Positions 8,659 through 17,225 of a DNA stretch of 64,000 nt are shown here, one piece after another; position 1 is the first letter of the stretch; each line of letters starts with the position of its first letter. Below the pieces are notes generated by a model. The model saw only the letters and a list, made by a program, of their open reading frames with translations. It was not told the origin of the DNA and made no database searches. The DNA comes from Paucibacter sediminis (GTDB lineage Bacteria > Pseudomonadota > Gammaproteobacteria > Burkholderiales > Burkholderiaceae_C): positions 4,815,001 through 4,879,000 of the forward strand of contig NZ_CP116346.1 in NCBI RefSeq assembly GCF_030254645.1. Direction: 5' to 3'. The translations under genes were made by a program, and so were the position numbers.

Positions 8659-9912
8659 ATGCAAGCAGAGCAACAGCCCCAAGTCCTCATCATCGGCGCC
8701 GGCCCGGCCGGCCTCTCCATGGCCGCCGCGCTGGCGGATGCCGGCTTCGCCAGCACCGTGCTGGAACAGGCGCCGCTGGCGCAGATCGCCGATCCGGCCG
8801 AGGACGGCCGCGAGATCGCGCTCACCCACCGCGGCATGGCGGTGCTGCAGCAGCTCGGCGCCTGGCAAGACCTGCCCCCGGAGCAGATCTCGCCGCTCAG
8901 GCGGGCGCATGTGTTCGACGGTAGCGAGCCGCGCTTCCTGGGTTTCGAGCCCGGCGAGCCCGATGCTGCGGGCCAGCTGGGCGCCCTGGTGCCCAACCAC
9001 TGGCTGCGCCGCATCGCCTACCAGGGCGCGCTGCGCCGCGCGGGACTGATCCAGCTGCGCTGCGAGGCGCGCATGCGCAGCCTGAGCCTGCAGGCCGACG
9101 CGGCCAGCGTCACGCTGGAGAGCGGCGAAACGCTGCGGGCCCCGCTCTTGATCGCCGCCGACAGCCGCTTCTCCAACGCCCGCCGCCTGGCCGGCATCGG
9201 CGCCGAGATGCGCGACTTCGGCCGCGGCGTGATCGTCTGCCGCATGGCGCATGAGGAAAAAGACCACGAGGCCACCGCGCTGGAATGCTTCCACTACGGC
9301 CACACCATGGCCTGGCTACCGCTCAATGGCCGCCAGAGCTCGCTGGTGCTGACGATGGACAGCCAGCCGCTGCAGGAGATGCTCGCCTGGGACGAGGCGC
9401 GTTTCACCGCCTGGGTGCAGGAACAAAGCCTGGGCCAGCTGGGCAAGCTGCAGCTGATCGGCCCGCGTCACCATTACCCGCTGGTGGCCACCTACGCGCA
9501 CCGCTTCGCCGCGCAGCGCTTTGCCCTCATCGGCGATGCCGCGGTGGGCATGCACCCGGTCACCGCGCATGGCTACAACTTCGGGCTTTACGGCGTGCAG
9601 ACCCTGGCCGGGCTGCTGAAGGGTGCGGCCGACCCTGGCGACGCCGCCCTGCTGCAACGCTACGCGGCCGAACACCGCCGCGCCACCTGGCCGATCTACC
9701 AGGGCACCAATGCGGTGGTGAAGCTGTTCACCGACGAGCGCCCCGGCGCACGCCTGCTGCGGCGCGGCGTGCTGGCGCTGGCCGGGCGGCTGCCGCCGCT
9801 GAAGGCCGCCATCAGCGCGCAGCTGACCGGCAAGCCCTGGCGGCCCCCCTTGCCCAAGCTCCCCAGCCTGCCCGACCTGCCGTTCTTCAAGCGGCCGCTC
9901 AATCGCCCTTGA
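8659..9912 (+). CDS. FAD-dependent monooxygenase, UbiH/UbiF/COQ6 (UbiM-like) family
   Basis: 417 residues. N-terminal dinucleotide-binding motif IIGAGPAGLSMAAAL (about 10-25), a middle motif EIALTHRGM typical of the ubiquinone-hydroxylase branch, and the second FAD motif ALIGDAAVGMHPVTAHGYNFGL near residues 290-315. The family hydroxylates the ring of ubiquinone precursors using NAD(P)H and O2. The short VTAHGYNFGL form of the C-terminal motif recalls UbiM-type proteins, which can replace UbiH/I/F, but I cannot tell UbiM from UbiH by eye. It stands 45 bp after dsbB and its last 14 bp overlap the convergent ggt gene. Confidence 0.85.
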   Translation: MQAEQQPQVLIIGAGPAGLSMAAALADAGFASTVLEQAPLAQIADPAEDGREIALTHRGMAVLQQLGAWQDLPPEQISPLRRAHVFDGSEPRFLGFEPGEPDAAGQLGALVPNHWLRRIAYQGALRRAGLIQLRCEARMRSLSLQADAASVTLESGETLRAPLLIAADSRFSNARRLAGIGAEMRDFGRGVIVCRMAHEEKDHEATALECFHYGHTMAWLPLNGRQSSLVLTMDSQPLQEMLAWDEARFTAWVQEQSLGQLGKLQLIGPRHHYPLVATYAHRFAAQRFALIGDAAVGMHPVTAHGYNFGLYGVQTLAGLLKGAADPGDAALLQRYAAEHRRATWPIYQGTNAVVKLFTDERPGARLLRRGVLALAGRLPPLKAAISAQLTGKPWRPPLPKLPSLPDLPFFKRPLNRP

Positions 9913-11713
9913 CGATGCCCTCGCGGCGCGGGTCGGCGCCGCCGAACCAGCCGCCGCCGCGGCGCTCGATCGCCTGCAGGCCGCTGGGGAAATCGAGCTC
10001 GATCACCTGGTGACCCAACGCGCGCAGGCCCTGCACCGTGGCCGGCGGCAGCAGGCCGCGCTCCAGCACCGAGGGGCCGTTGAAGTTGCCCACATTGGGC
10101 AGGTTGATGGCGCTCTGCACGTCCATGCCCCAGTCCTGCGTGGCCAGCAGGGTCTTGGCCACGAAATGGATGATGGCCTGCCCGCCCGGTGAGCCCAGGC
10201 TCATCAGCAGGCGACCGTCGCGCGGGTCGAACACCAGGGTCGGGCTCATGCTGGAGCGCGGGCGCTTGCCGGGCTCGACGCGGTTGGCCACCGGCCGGCC
10301 CTGGGCATCGCGCGGCAGCATGGAGAAATCGGTGAGCTGGTTGTTGAGCACGAAGCCCCCCACCAGGCCGGTGCCGCCATCGCTCATGATCTGCGCCCCG
10401 AAGGCCGCCTCCACCGTGGTGGTGAGCGCCACCGCGTGGCCCTCGCCATCGATCACGCTGATATGGCTGGTGCCATGCTCGACCTGCGCGGCCTGCGGCG
10501 CATGGGCGCTGCGCGCCTGGCGCGGCGTGCCGGCCTGGGCCTCGCCCATGCTGCGCGGGCCGATCAAGGCGGCGCGCTGGTGCAGGTAGTCGGGGTCCAG
10601 CAGGCTCGCCCAGTCGCCCGCCGGCGCGTCGACGAAATCGGGATCGGCGATGTACTGGGCGCGGTCGGCAAAGGCCAGGCGCGAGGCCTCCAGATAGCGG
10701 TGCAGCCAGGCCGCGCGCGGCTTGCCGTCCTGCAGATCGCGGGCGGCGTCGCCGGGCGGCAGCATGGCCAGGATCTGCATCACCGTCAGGTGTCCGGAAG
10801 ACGGCGGCGGAAAGCCGCAGACGCGCCAGCCCGGGCCGGCACCCGCAGGCGCGTCGCGGCGCCAGTCGGTGCACAGCGGCTGGCGCTCGCGCGGCCGGTA
10901 GGCGGCCAGGTCGGCCTCGCTGAGCAGGCCGGGGTTGCCGGCATGGCCGCGCACCCGGCGCACCATGTCGCGGGCCACGCTGCCGCGGTAGAAGGCCTGC
11001 TCGCTGCCCTCGGCGGCGATGCGCCGCAGCACCTCGGCGAGCGCCGGGTTGCGCAGGCGCTGGCCCTGGGGCCAGGGCTTGCCATCGGCGTCGAAGAAAT
11101 AGCGTGCCGCCACCGCGTCGCGGCGCAAACCGCTGGCGCCGCCGAGCAGCAGGTGCATGCGCGCGCCGACCTCGAAGCCCTGCTCGCTGAGCGCGATGGC
11201 GGGCTCGAACAGGCGCGCCCAAGGCAAGCGCCCATGGCGGCGATGCGCGGCCTCCAGCATCGCCAGCACGCCGGGCGTGCCGACCGCGCGGCCGCCCACC
11301 ACCGCCTCGCCCATGCTCATGGGGCGGCCGTCGGGCTTGATGAAGAGCCGCTCATCCACCGCGGCAGGCGCGGTCTCACGCCCGTCCCAGGCGCTCAGGT
11401 TCCGCCCATCCCAATGCATCAGGAAGGCGCCGCCGCCGATGCCGCTGGACTGCGGCTCCACCAGGGCCAGCACCAGCTGGGTGGCGATGGCGGCGTCAAG
11501 CGCGTTGCCGCCGGCCTTGAGGATCCGGTAGCCGGCCTCCACCGCCTGCGGATTGGCCGCGGCCACCGCGAAATGCCGGGTCGCCCAACCGGGCTTGGCG
11601 GTCCAGCCGCTCGCCGCCTCGGGTTGGGCCGGTGCGAGCGGGGGCGGGCTGGCACAGGCCAGCAGCAAGGCCGGGCCCAGCGCCAGGGCCAGCCATTTCA
11701 CGAACAAGCGCAT
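9899..11713 (-). CDS. ggt: Gamma-glutamyltransferase (lipoprotein form)
   Basis: 604 residues. The N-terminus is a lipoprotein signal (hydrophobic stretch ending in the lipobox LLAC, Cys at about 20), so the enzyme should be membrane-anchored in the periplasm. The large-subunit part contains the family block EPQSSGIGGGAF; the autocatalytic cleavage site and nucleophile is Thr415 in the motif HGTSHISV, and the small subunit follows with GGTGLVGGFVLNNQ and the GSPGGQAII block. GGT transfers or hydrolyses the gamma-glutamyl group of glutathione and related compounds. It overlaps the end of the convergent monooxygenase gene. Confidence 0.93.
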   Translation of the reverse strand: MRLFVKWLALALGPALLLACASPPPLAPAQPEAASGWTAKPGWATRHFAVAAANPQAVEAGYRILKAGGNALDAAIATQLVLALVEPQSSGIGGGAFLMHWDGRNLSAWDGRETAPAAVDERLFIKPDGRPMSMGEAVVGGRAVGTPGVLAMLEAAHRRHGRLPWARLFEPAIALSEQGFEVGARMHLLLGGASGLRRDAVAARYFFDADGKPWPQGQRLRNPALAEVLRRIAAEGSEQAFYRGSVARDMVRRVRGHAGNPGLLSEADLAAYRPRERQPLCTDWRRDAPAGAGPGWRVCGFPPPSSGHLTVMQILAMLPPGDAARDLQDGKPRAAWLHRYLEASRLAFADRAQYIADPDFVDAPAGDWASLLDPDYLHQRAALIGPRSMGEAQAGTPRQARSAHAPQAAQVEHGTSHISVIDGEGHAVALTTTVEAAFGAQIMSDGGTGLVGGFVLNNQLTDFSMLPRDAQGRPVANRVEPGKRPRSSMSPTLVFDPRDGRLLMSLGSPGGQAIIHFVAKTLLATQDWGMDVQSAINLPNVGNFNGPSVLERGLLPPATVQGLRALGHQVIELDFPSGLQAIERRGGGWFGGADPRREGIVKGD

Positions 11714-11763
11714 GAGGGCGTAGGAGTGGATGCCGAGGCCGCCATCCTAGCCGCAGCGGGAGC

Positions 11764-12468
11764 TCAGCCCTGGGTCGGGCCGCGCAGCACGCCCAGCATG
11801 GGCGGCAGCATGGCCACCATGCCCACCAGGTCGCGGATGCTTTCGGCCTGGGTCTTGGCGCGCAGGCTGGCGATCTGGGTGCGGATGGTGGAGACGGCCA
11901 CCTGGTGCTTGGCGGCGATGTCCTGCGGCTGCAGCCCCTCGCACAGCGCCTGCAGCACCTGCTGCTCGGCGCTGGTGAGGCGATGCTCGCGCGCAAAGGC
12001 ATGGATGGAGAGCTCGCCGCAGAGCTGCTGCTTGCCCAGCAGCACCAGGGCGCCGGGCCGGTTGTCGCCCAGCGCCATCGGGATCACCGACAGCATCAGC
12101 CGTGCCGCGCCACTGCCCAGCGTGATGAGCCGCCTGAGGCCCTGCAGGGCGGCGGCCTGCAGGGCCGCCTTCAGACGCAGCTGGTCGGCATCCAGGCTGG
12201 CGCTCAGGCAGTCGTTGTGCAGGCACAGCCCGGCATGGTGGGCCAGGCGGCTGCGCGCCATGTGGTTGGCGTAATGCAGCTGGCCGCTCTCGGTGACCAG
12301 CAGCAGCCCCAGATCGATTTCGTCCAGGGCGCGCGAGAACAGGCCGCTCGGCAGGCTCAGCCCGGTCGCGCGGCGGCGCCGTTCGGGCCCGCGATAGTCC
12401 GCCAGACCCAGCCCCGCCCAGCTCAGGCGCGGCTCGTCAACGCCCTGGGATTGCAGCAACGCTTGCAT
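11764..12468 (-). CDS. LuxR-type transcriptional regulator
   Basis: 234 residues from the ATG at 12466-12468; an in-frame ATG 33 bp further upstream exists but adds a Gly/Arg-rich stretch without visible homology. Residues about 50-150 look like a PAS-type sensor (LLLVTESGQLHYANHMAR). A C-terminal LuxR helix-turn-helix spans about 165-225 (RLTSAEQQVLQALCEG, then the recognition segment AVSTIRTQIASLRAK). No receiver phosphorylation site is evident, so it is a one-component regulator with unknown ligand. It lies between ggt and the CoA-transferase genes, all on the same strand, but separated by 130 bp from the latter. Target genes cannot be read from the sequence. Confidence 0.8.
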   Translation of the reverse strand: MQALLQSQGVDEPRLSWAGLGLADYRGPERRRRATGLSLPSGLFSRALDEIDLGLLLVTESGQLHYANHMARSRLAHHAGLCLHNDCLSASLDADQLRLKAALQAAALQGLRRLITLGSGAARLMLSVIPMALGDNRPGALVLLGKQQLCGELSIHAFAREHRLTSAEQQVLQALCEGLQPQDIAAKHQVAVSTIRTQIASLRAKTQAESIRDLVGMVAMLPPMLGVLRGPTQG

Positions 12469-12499
12469 CTTGTGCCCCCTGTTCCACCGGCCCGGCGCC

Positions 12500-12514
12500 A
12501 TCCACCTTGTGGAT
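12500..12514. promoter_or_regulatory. Small inverted repeat ahead of the LuxR-type gene
   Basis: ATCCAC-CTT-GTGGAT, a perfect 6-bp inverted repeat 32 bp upstream of the LuxR-type regulator start. It may be a self-regulation site or merely the base of a small RNA hairpin. No experimental analogue is recognised. Confidence 0.3.
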
Positions 12515-12598
12515 GAGCCGAGCGCGATTTTGTGTCAGGACGGGCCGCGCAAGCCAGCATATAGGCGCTGCAGACTAGGGATGGCACAAACGCCGGGA

Positions 12599-13237
12599 TC
12601 AGCGCAAAGGCACGCCGGTCTTGGCCTGCACCTCCTCACGCGTGACGCCGTCGGCCAGCTCGACGAGCTTGAGCCCCTCGGGGGTCACGTCCATCACGGC
12701 GAGGTCGGTGATGATGCGGTTGACCACGCCCACGCCAGTGAGCGGCAGGGTGCAGCTGGGCAAGATCTTCAGGTCGGTGCTGCCGTCCTTCTTGCGCGCC
12801 ACATGCTCCATCAGCACGATCACGCGCTTCACGCCGGCCACCAGGTCCATCGCGCCGCCCATGCCCTTGACCATCTTGCCGGGGATCATCCAGTTGGCCA
12901 GATCGCCCTGCTCGCTCACCTGCATGGCGCCGAGGATGGAGAGGTTGATCTTGCCGCCGCGGATCATCGCGAAGCTGTCGTGGCTGCCGAAGATGCTGGA
13001 GCCGGCGATGGTGGTGACGGTCTGCTTGCCGGCGTTGATGAGGTCGGCGTCGACCTCGTCCTCGGTCGGGAACGGGCCGATGCCCAGCATGCCGTTCTCG
13101 CTCTGCAGCCAGACTTCCTTGTCAGCCGGCACGAAGTTGGCCACCAGGGTGGGGATGCCGATGCCCAGGTTCACATAGAAGCCGTCTTCGAGCTCCTGTG
13201 CGGCGCGCGCCGCCATTTGGTCTTGCGTCCAGGCCAT
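12599..13237 (-). CDS. scoB: 3-oxoacid CoA-transferase subunit B
   Basis: 212 residues, matching the B subunit of the SCOT/ScoAB/PcaIJ/AtoDA family. Visible blocks are [15 protein letters not shown] at the N-terminus and the catalytic motif SENGMLG, where the Glu forms the glutamyl-CoA thioester. The enzyme moves CoA from succinyl-CoA to a 3-oxoacid such as acetoacetate or 3-oxoadipate; sequence alone does not fix which. It follows subunit A with 1 bp between them. No other ketone-body or beta-ketoadipate genes are near, so a general acetoacetate role (scoB) is more likely than pcaJ. Confidence 0.9.
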   Translation of the reverse strand: MAWTQDQMAARAAQELEDGFYVNLGIGIPTLVANFVPADKEVWLQSENGMLGIGPFPTEDEVDADLINAGKQTVTTIAGSSIFGSHDSFAMIRGGKINLSILGAMQVSEQGDLANWMIPGKMVKGMGGAMDLVAGVKRVIVLMEHVARKKDGSTDLKILPSCTLPLTGVGVVNRIITDLAVMDVTPEGLKLVELADGVTREEVQAKTGVPLR

Positions 13238-13238
13238 C

Positions 13239-13946
13239 TCAGGCTCCCTTCTTTTCGCTCAGAGTGCGCTTCTCGATGCGCTTCTCGGGGTTCGGGTTGT
13301 GCACGATGCGGTGCACATAGATGCCGGGCAGGTGCACCGCGTCGGGGTCGATGCTGCCGGTCTCGACCACATGCTCCACTTCCACCACGGTGATCTTGCC
13401 GGCCATCGCGGCGGCCGGGTTGAAGTTGCGCGCGGTGCGGCGGAACACCAGGTTGCCGCTCTTGTCGGCGGTATGCGCCTTCACCAGCGCCACCTCGGGG
13501 TTGAGCGCATGCTCCATCACATAGGTATGGCCATCGAACTCGCGCAGCTCCTTGCCCTCGGCGACGATGGTGCCCACGCCGGTGCGGGTGTAGAAGGCCG
13601 GGATGCCGGCGCCGCCGGCGCGCAGCTTCTCGGCCAGCGTGCCCTGGGGCGTGAACTCCAGCTCCAGCTCGCCCGCCAGGTACTGGCGCTCGAACTCCTT
13701 GTTCTCGCCCACATAGCTGGAGATCATCTTCTTGATCTGGCGCGTCTCGAGCAGCTGGCCGAGGCCGAAACCGTCCACGCCGGCATTGTTGGAGATCACC
13801 GTCAGCTGCTTCACCCCGGTATCACGCAGTGCGGCGATGAGGGCCTCGGGAATGCCGCAGAGGCCGAAGCCGCCGACCGCCAGCAGTTGGCCGTCCTTGA
13901 CGATGCCATCCAGCGCGGCGGCCGCACTGGGATAAAGCTTGTTCAT
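13239..13946 (-). CDS. scoA: 3-oxoacid CoA-transferase subunit A
   Basis: 235 residues starting at the ATG 13944-13946, which has a good Shine-Dalgarno (GGAGAC) 5 bp upstream; a TTG 12 bp earlier overlaps that ribosome site and is rejected. Subunit A blocks are the glycine-rich CoA-binding motif [10 protein letters not shown] and [12 protein letters not shown] near residues 20-60. It forms the heterodimer with the downstream B subunit. The promoter region to its right carries a strong palindrome shared with the divergent barrel gene. Confidence 0.9.
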   Translation of the reverse strand: MNKLYPSAAAALDGIVKDGQLLAVGGFGLCGIPEALIAALRDTGVKQLTVISNNAGVDGFGLGQLLETRQIKKMISSYVGENKEFERQYLAGELELEFTPQGTLAEKLRAGGAGIPAFYTRTGVGTIVAEGKELREFDGHTYVMEHALNPEVALVKAHTADKSGNLVFRRTARNFNPAAAMAGKITVVEVEHVVETGSIDPDAVHLPGIYVHRIVHNPNPEKRIEKRTLSEKKGA

Positions 13947-13988
13947 TGCTGTCTCCAATCAAGCTGTGTTCGCAACGCCGCCGAGCGT

Positions 13989-14010
13989 ACTACGTATGGC
14001 TTTACGTAGT
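13989..14010. promoter_or_regulatory. Perfect 8-bp inverted repeat between scoA and divergent barrel gene
   Basis: Arms ACTACGTA (13989-13996) and TACGTAGT (14003-14010) are separated by 6 bp. It lies 43 bp before the scoA start and 93 bp before the divergent gene, a normal place for an operator of a dimeric repressor or activator (TetR, GntR or LysR type). The AT-rich arms stand out in the GC-rich surroundings. No regulator gene is immediately adjacent except the LuxR-type gene beyond scoB, so the cognate protein is unknown. Confidence 0.55.
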
Positions 14011-14102
14011 CGTTACGCGAATTCACCTAATCCACCTGCGGTTTGCCAGCAGATCGCGCCCCCGGGTCGGCCTTACCATCGCGCCATGCCGCAGGAATTC
14101 CA

Positions 14103-15365
14103 ATGACGCGCCGCCTCGCCATGGCCGCCGCGCTGCTGTGCCTGGGTGGGCCGCCGGCCGCCGCCGCAGCCGGCCTGCCCGACTGGCTGGCACTGGATGG
14201 TTTTGGCACCCTGGGTGCCTACCGCGCCGACGACCCGGTGGCCAGCGTGCGCGCCGACTCCCGCGCGCCCGCAGCCTCGCTGCGGCAATGGCGCCTGGAC
14301 GGCGACAGCCTCGCCGGCCTGCAGCTGACGCTGAAAACGCCCGGCGAGACCCGCGCGGTGCTGCAGCTGATCGCCAAGGACGAGGTGCCGGACCGCCTGC
14401 GCCCGCGCGTCGAATGGCTGTACGCCGCCTGGGACGCCGGCCCGCAGCTGCAGCTCAAGCTCGGGCGCACCTCGCTGCCGGTGTTCCTGAACTCCGACAC
14501 CCGCTACCTCGGCTATGCCCAGACCGCGGTGCGGCCGGCCAACACCGTCTACCAGCTCAATCCCATCACCCATGTGGACGGCGCGAACGCGCTCTGGAAC
14601 CAGCATGGGTCGCAGGGCGACTTGAGCCTGGAGGCGGCGCTGGGACGCTCCAAGGTCGAGGTCGCGACCGGTTCCATCGACGCCGACCGCGTCGCCACCC
14701 TGGTCGGCAAATGGACGCGGCGCAACTGGACGCTGCGGCTGGCCCATGCCCAGTACCGCATCGACGCGCGGCTGCCGGTGTTCGAGCAGCTGTTTGCGCA
14801 GCTGCGCTCGGGCAGCACCGGCTGCAGCAACTGCGCCGCGGTGCTGGACGCGCGCGGCCGCGCGCAGGGCCTGCAGGTGCGCACCGAGACCATCGCCATG
14901 GTCTACGACAACGGCCGCTTCGCCCTGCAGGGCGAAGCCATGCGGCGCGCCTCGGATGGTCTGCTAATCCCCGATGTGCGCGCCTGGTATCTGCAGGCCA
15001 GCCTGCGCCTGGGCGCCTTCACGCCCTATGCGGTGATCGGCCAGCAGCGTTTCACCGAGGCACCGCTGGGCCTGCTCACCGATGCGCAGGCCGGGCCCGC
15101 GGCGGCCGCGGCGAATGCGGCCCTCGACCGCTATCTGCAGGCACCCAACGACCGCCACATCTGGCAGCTGGGCCTGCGCTGGGATCTGCGCGAGAACCTG
15201 GCGCTGAAACTCCAGCTCGAGAGCCTGCGCCACACGCGCGAGACCGGGCTGGGCCTCAACACCGTGGTGAGCTACCCCTTCGCACCGCCGCTGGGCGGCT
15301 ATACCGGCCCGCGCTGGGACGGGCAGGTGCGGGTGCTGACGCTCAACCTCGACCTCGTGTTCTGA
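14103..15365 (+). CDS. Outer-membrane beta-barrel (porin-like) protein, unknown substrate
   Basis: 420 residues with the start at 14103, where a signal peptide begins (MTRRLAMAAALLCLGG..., cleavage near AAAAAG). Upstream in-frame starts lie in a non-conserved stretch. The mature part has alternating short hydrophobic/polar strands and ends in LNLDLVF with terminal Phe, as expected for a barrel inserted by BamA. The segment RVEWLYAAWDAGPQLQLKLGR resembles porin-like proteins found next to periplasmic binding proteins and sensor kinases in other proteobacteria. It is 8 bp upstream of a binding-protein gene, so the two probably act together in uptake or sensing of a small anion or amino acid. 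I do not recognise the precise family. Confidence 0.65.
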   Translation: MTRRLAMAAALLCLGGPPAAAAAGLPDWLALDGFGTLGAYRADDPVASVRADSRAPAASLRQWRLDGDSLAGLQLTLKTPGETRAVLQLIAKDEVPDRLRPRVEWLYAAWDAGPQLQLKLGRTSLPVFLNSDTRYLGYAQTAVRPANTVYQLNPITHVDGANALWNQHGSQGDLSLEAALGRSKVEVATGSIDADRVATLVGKWTRRNWTLRLAHAQYRIDARLPVFEQLFAQLRSGSTGCSNCAAVLDARGRAQGLQVRTETIAMVYDNGRFALQGEAMRRASDGLLIPDVRAWYLQASLRLGAFTPYAVIGQQRFTEAPLGLLTDAQAGPAAAAANAALDRYLQAPNDRHIWQLGLRWDLRENLALKLQLESLRHTRETGLGLNTVVSYPFAPPLGGYTGPRWDGQVRVLTLNLDLVF

Positions 15366-15373
15366 ACCTGGCC

Positions 15374-16483
15374 ATGCTGCTGCGCCTCTTGCTCTGTCTA
15401 TACCTGCTGCTGCCGGGCCGGCCGGCCCTCGCCGCCGAGCCCAGGCCGCTGCGCATGGCGGTGATCCCGGCCTGGGGCGCGCCCTATGCGATCTTCAAGG
15501 ACGGCGCGCTGGTGGGCGGCATCGACTTCGATCTGGCCCAGGCGATCGGCGAGGCGCTGCGCCTGCCGGTCCAGCATGTGCTGCTGCCGCGCCCGCGCGT
15601 GGACGCCGCTGTGGCCGCCGGCGAGATCGACCTGCGCTGCCATCTGAGCCCCGAGTTCACGCGTATGCCCGAGCAATACCTGTGGAGCAGCCCGCTGCTG
15701 GAGCTGGAGAACGTGCTGGTGGGCCACCAGACCGCCGAGGCCCTGGCCAGCCTCGAGCAGCTGCCGCGCGGCCAGGCGCTGGGCACGGTGCTGGGCTTCG
15801 TCTATCCCGGCGTCGACGAGCGCGTGGCCGACGGCCGCCTGCGGCGCGACGACACCATCGCCATCGAACGCTCGCTGCAAAAGCTCAGCCTCAACCGCGT
15901 GCCCTACGCGATCGCCGAGCAGCGCGAGGTGAGCTGGTACCAGCGCGCCAACCCCGGGCACAACATCGCCTACTGGCGGCTGCCGCTGTTCAAGGCCGAA
16001 TTCCGTTGCGCCGTGCCCAAGAGCGGGCGCGGCGAGGCTGGGGGCAACGGCGGCGAACTCATGCTCGCCGCCATCGAGCGGCTGCGCAGCAGCGGGCAGA
16101 TCGAGCGCATCCTGGCCCGCTACCTGGTGAGCCAGCCGGTGGTGGTGAGCTCGGCGCGGAGCCCGCTGGCCCGGCTCAGCAGGCAGGAGGTGAGCGAGCT
16201 CTACCTCGGGCAGGCGCGTGCCCTGCCCGACGGCAGCGCGCCACAGCTGCTGGCCAGCGGCGGTGCGCTGCGCGACGAGTTCTACGCCAGGGTGCTGGAG
16301 CGCGATGCGGCCCAGGTCAAGGCCGCCTGGTCGCGCCTGGTGTTCAGCGGCAAGGGCCATGCGCCGCGCGAGTTCGCCGATCCGGCGCAGCTGCGCGCCG
16401 CGCTGCTGGCCAACCCGGGTGCGATCGCCTATCTGGACGCCAGCCAGGTCGATGCCAGCATGAAAGTGCTGTACGCGCCCTGA
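15374..16483 (+). CDS. Periplasmic binding protein: SBP_bac_3-like domain fused to PstS-like domain
   Basis: 369 residues, ATG at 15374, signal peptide 1-24 (LLLCLYLLLPGRPALA-AE). Residues about 30-250 resemble family-3 solute-binding proteins (PLRMAVIPAWGAPYA..., GGIDFDLAQAIGEALRLP). Residues about 255-369 match the small phosphate-binding-protein-like (PBP-like) domain often encoded alone: LARLSRQEVSELYLGQARALPDG, RDEFYARVLERDAAQVKAAW, ANPGAIAYLD. The two-domain fusion is unusual. No ABC permease or ATPase is adjacent, so it more likely serves sensing or an envelope role than classic ABC uptake. Ends 66 bp before the thioesterase gene. Confidence 0.7.
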   Translation: MLLRLLLCLYLLLPGRPALAAEPRPLRMAVIPAWGAPYAIFKDGALVGGIDFDLAQAIGEALRLPVQHVLLPRPRVDAAVAAGEIDLRCHLSPEFTRMPEQYLWSSPLLELENVLVGHQTAEALASLEQLPRGQALGTVLGFVYPGVDERVADGRLRRDDTIAIERSLQKLSLNRVPYAIAEQREVSWYQRANPGHNIAYWRLPLFKAEFRCAVPKSGRGEAGGNGGELMLAAIERLRSSGQIERILARYLVSQPVVVSSARSPLARLSRQEVSELYLGQARALPDGSAPQLLASGGALRDEFYARVLERDAAQVKAAWSRLVFSGKGHAPREFADPAQLRAALLANPGAIAYLDASQVDASMKVLYAP

Positions 16484-16549
16484 TGGACACCAGCGCGGCA
16501 TGCCGCGCGGCTATGCTGGCGCCTTCGCTTCCACCCAGGCCCGCCACCC

Positions 16550-16951
16550 ATGCAGATCGAGCAGCTCCAGCAGGAAATTCCGCGCATCTTTGCGCCCTGG
16601 ATCGCCCAGATGGGCCTGGAGGTGCTGAGCGCCGAGCCCGGCCGCGTGCGGTTGCGCCTGCCGGTCAAACCCGAGTTCGTGCATGTGGGCGGCGTGATGT
16701 GCGGGCAGGCCGCGATGGCCGCGGCCGACACCGCCATGGTGCTGGCCATGATGGCCACGCTGGGCGAGTTCCGGCCCATGACCACGGTGCAGCTGCAGAC
16801 CAGCTTTCTGCGCCCCGTCAGCGGCACGCATTGCCTGATCGAGGCCCAGGTGCTGCGCAGCGGCAAGAGCCTGGCCTTCGGGCAGATCGACATCCTGGGC
16901 GCCGACGGCAAGCTCGCCGCCCAGGCCACCACCACCTACGCCCTGCTCTGA
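16550..16951 (+). CDS. PaaI-family hotdog thioesterase
   Basis: 133 residues of the single hotdog-fold PaaI/YbgC-like type. Visible features are the HVGGVMCGQAAMAAADTAM segment (helix entry with the catalytic acidic residue in the Asp of AADTAM) and TVQLQTSFLRPV. Such enzymes hydrolyse acyl- or aryl-CoA esters; the substrate is not predictable. The last base of its TGA is also the first base of the inverted-repeat element that follows. Confidence 0.8.
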   Translation: MQIEQLQQEIPRIFAPWIAQMGLEVLSAEPGRVRLRLPVKPEFVHVGGVMCGQAAMAAADTAMVLAMMATLGEFRPMTTVQLQTSFLRPVSGTHCLIEAQVLRSGKSLAFGQIDILGADGKLAAQATTTYALL

Positions 16952-17218
16952 GAGGCTGTGAAGCAATGGCTTACGCCCGCGTGAGGCCCCCAAAGGGGTC
17001 CAATCTAGGCGCCGACGCGCAGTCGTGCTGTACGCCCGACAAGCGTTGGCAACAACGAGTGGGCGCCTTTGGGGGCCTCACCCTGTGGGCCGGGGGGTCC
17101 CAGGGCGCAGGCGGGCGTTGCAGCCCTGGCCCGGACGCGAGTCCGGGCGGCGGCCTGCGCCTACTCCCGCGCCCTGGGATCCCCCGGCGCGGGCGCAAGC
17201 CATTACTTCACAGCCTCT
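16951..17218. mobile_element. 268-bp MITE-like element with 31-bp terminal inverted repeats
   Basis: The ends 16951-16981 and 17188-17218 are inverted copies matching at 29 of 31 positions; both start AGAGGCTGTGAAG when read inward. Inside are two further inverted repeats: 16981-16994 with 17068-17081 (14/14) and 17091-17108 with 17169-17186 (17/18), the latter enclosing smaller hairpins (17105-17112 with 17153-17160; 17130-17136 with 17141-17147). There is no coding sequence of credible transposase length. Size, terminal repeats and lack of genes fit a miniature inverted-repeat transposable element or a mobile palindromic repeat. No clear target-site duplication is visible. It occupies the whole gap between the thioesterase stop and the PAS-LuxR start. 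Confidence 0.7.
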
Positions 17219-17225
17219 AAGCACC

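Noticed and set aside
17025-17225. Upstream extension of the PAS-LuxR gene
   Set aside because: The extension is translated from the inverted-repeat element and shows no conserved protein features; the PAS domain begins directly at the ATG at 17226.
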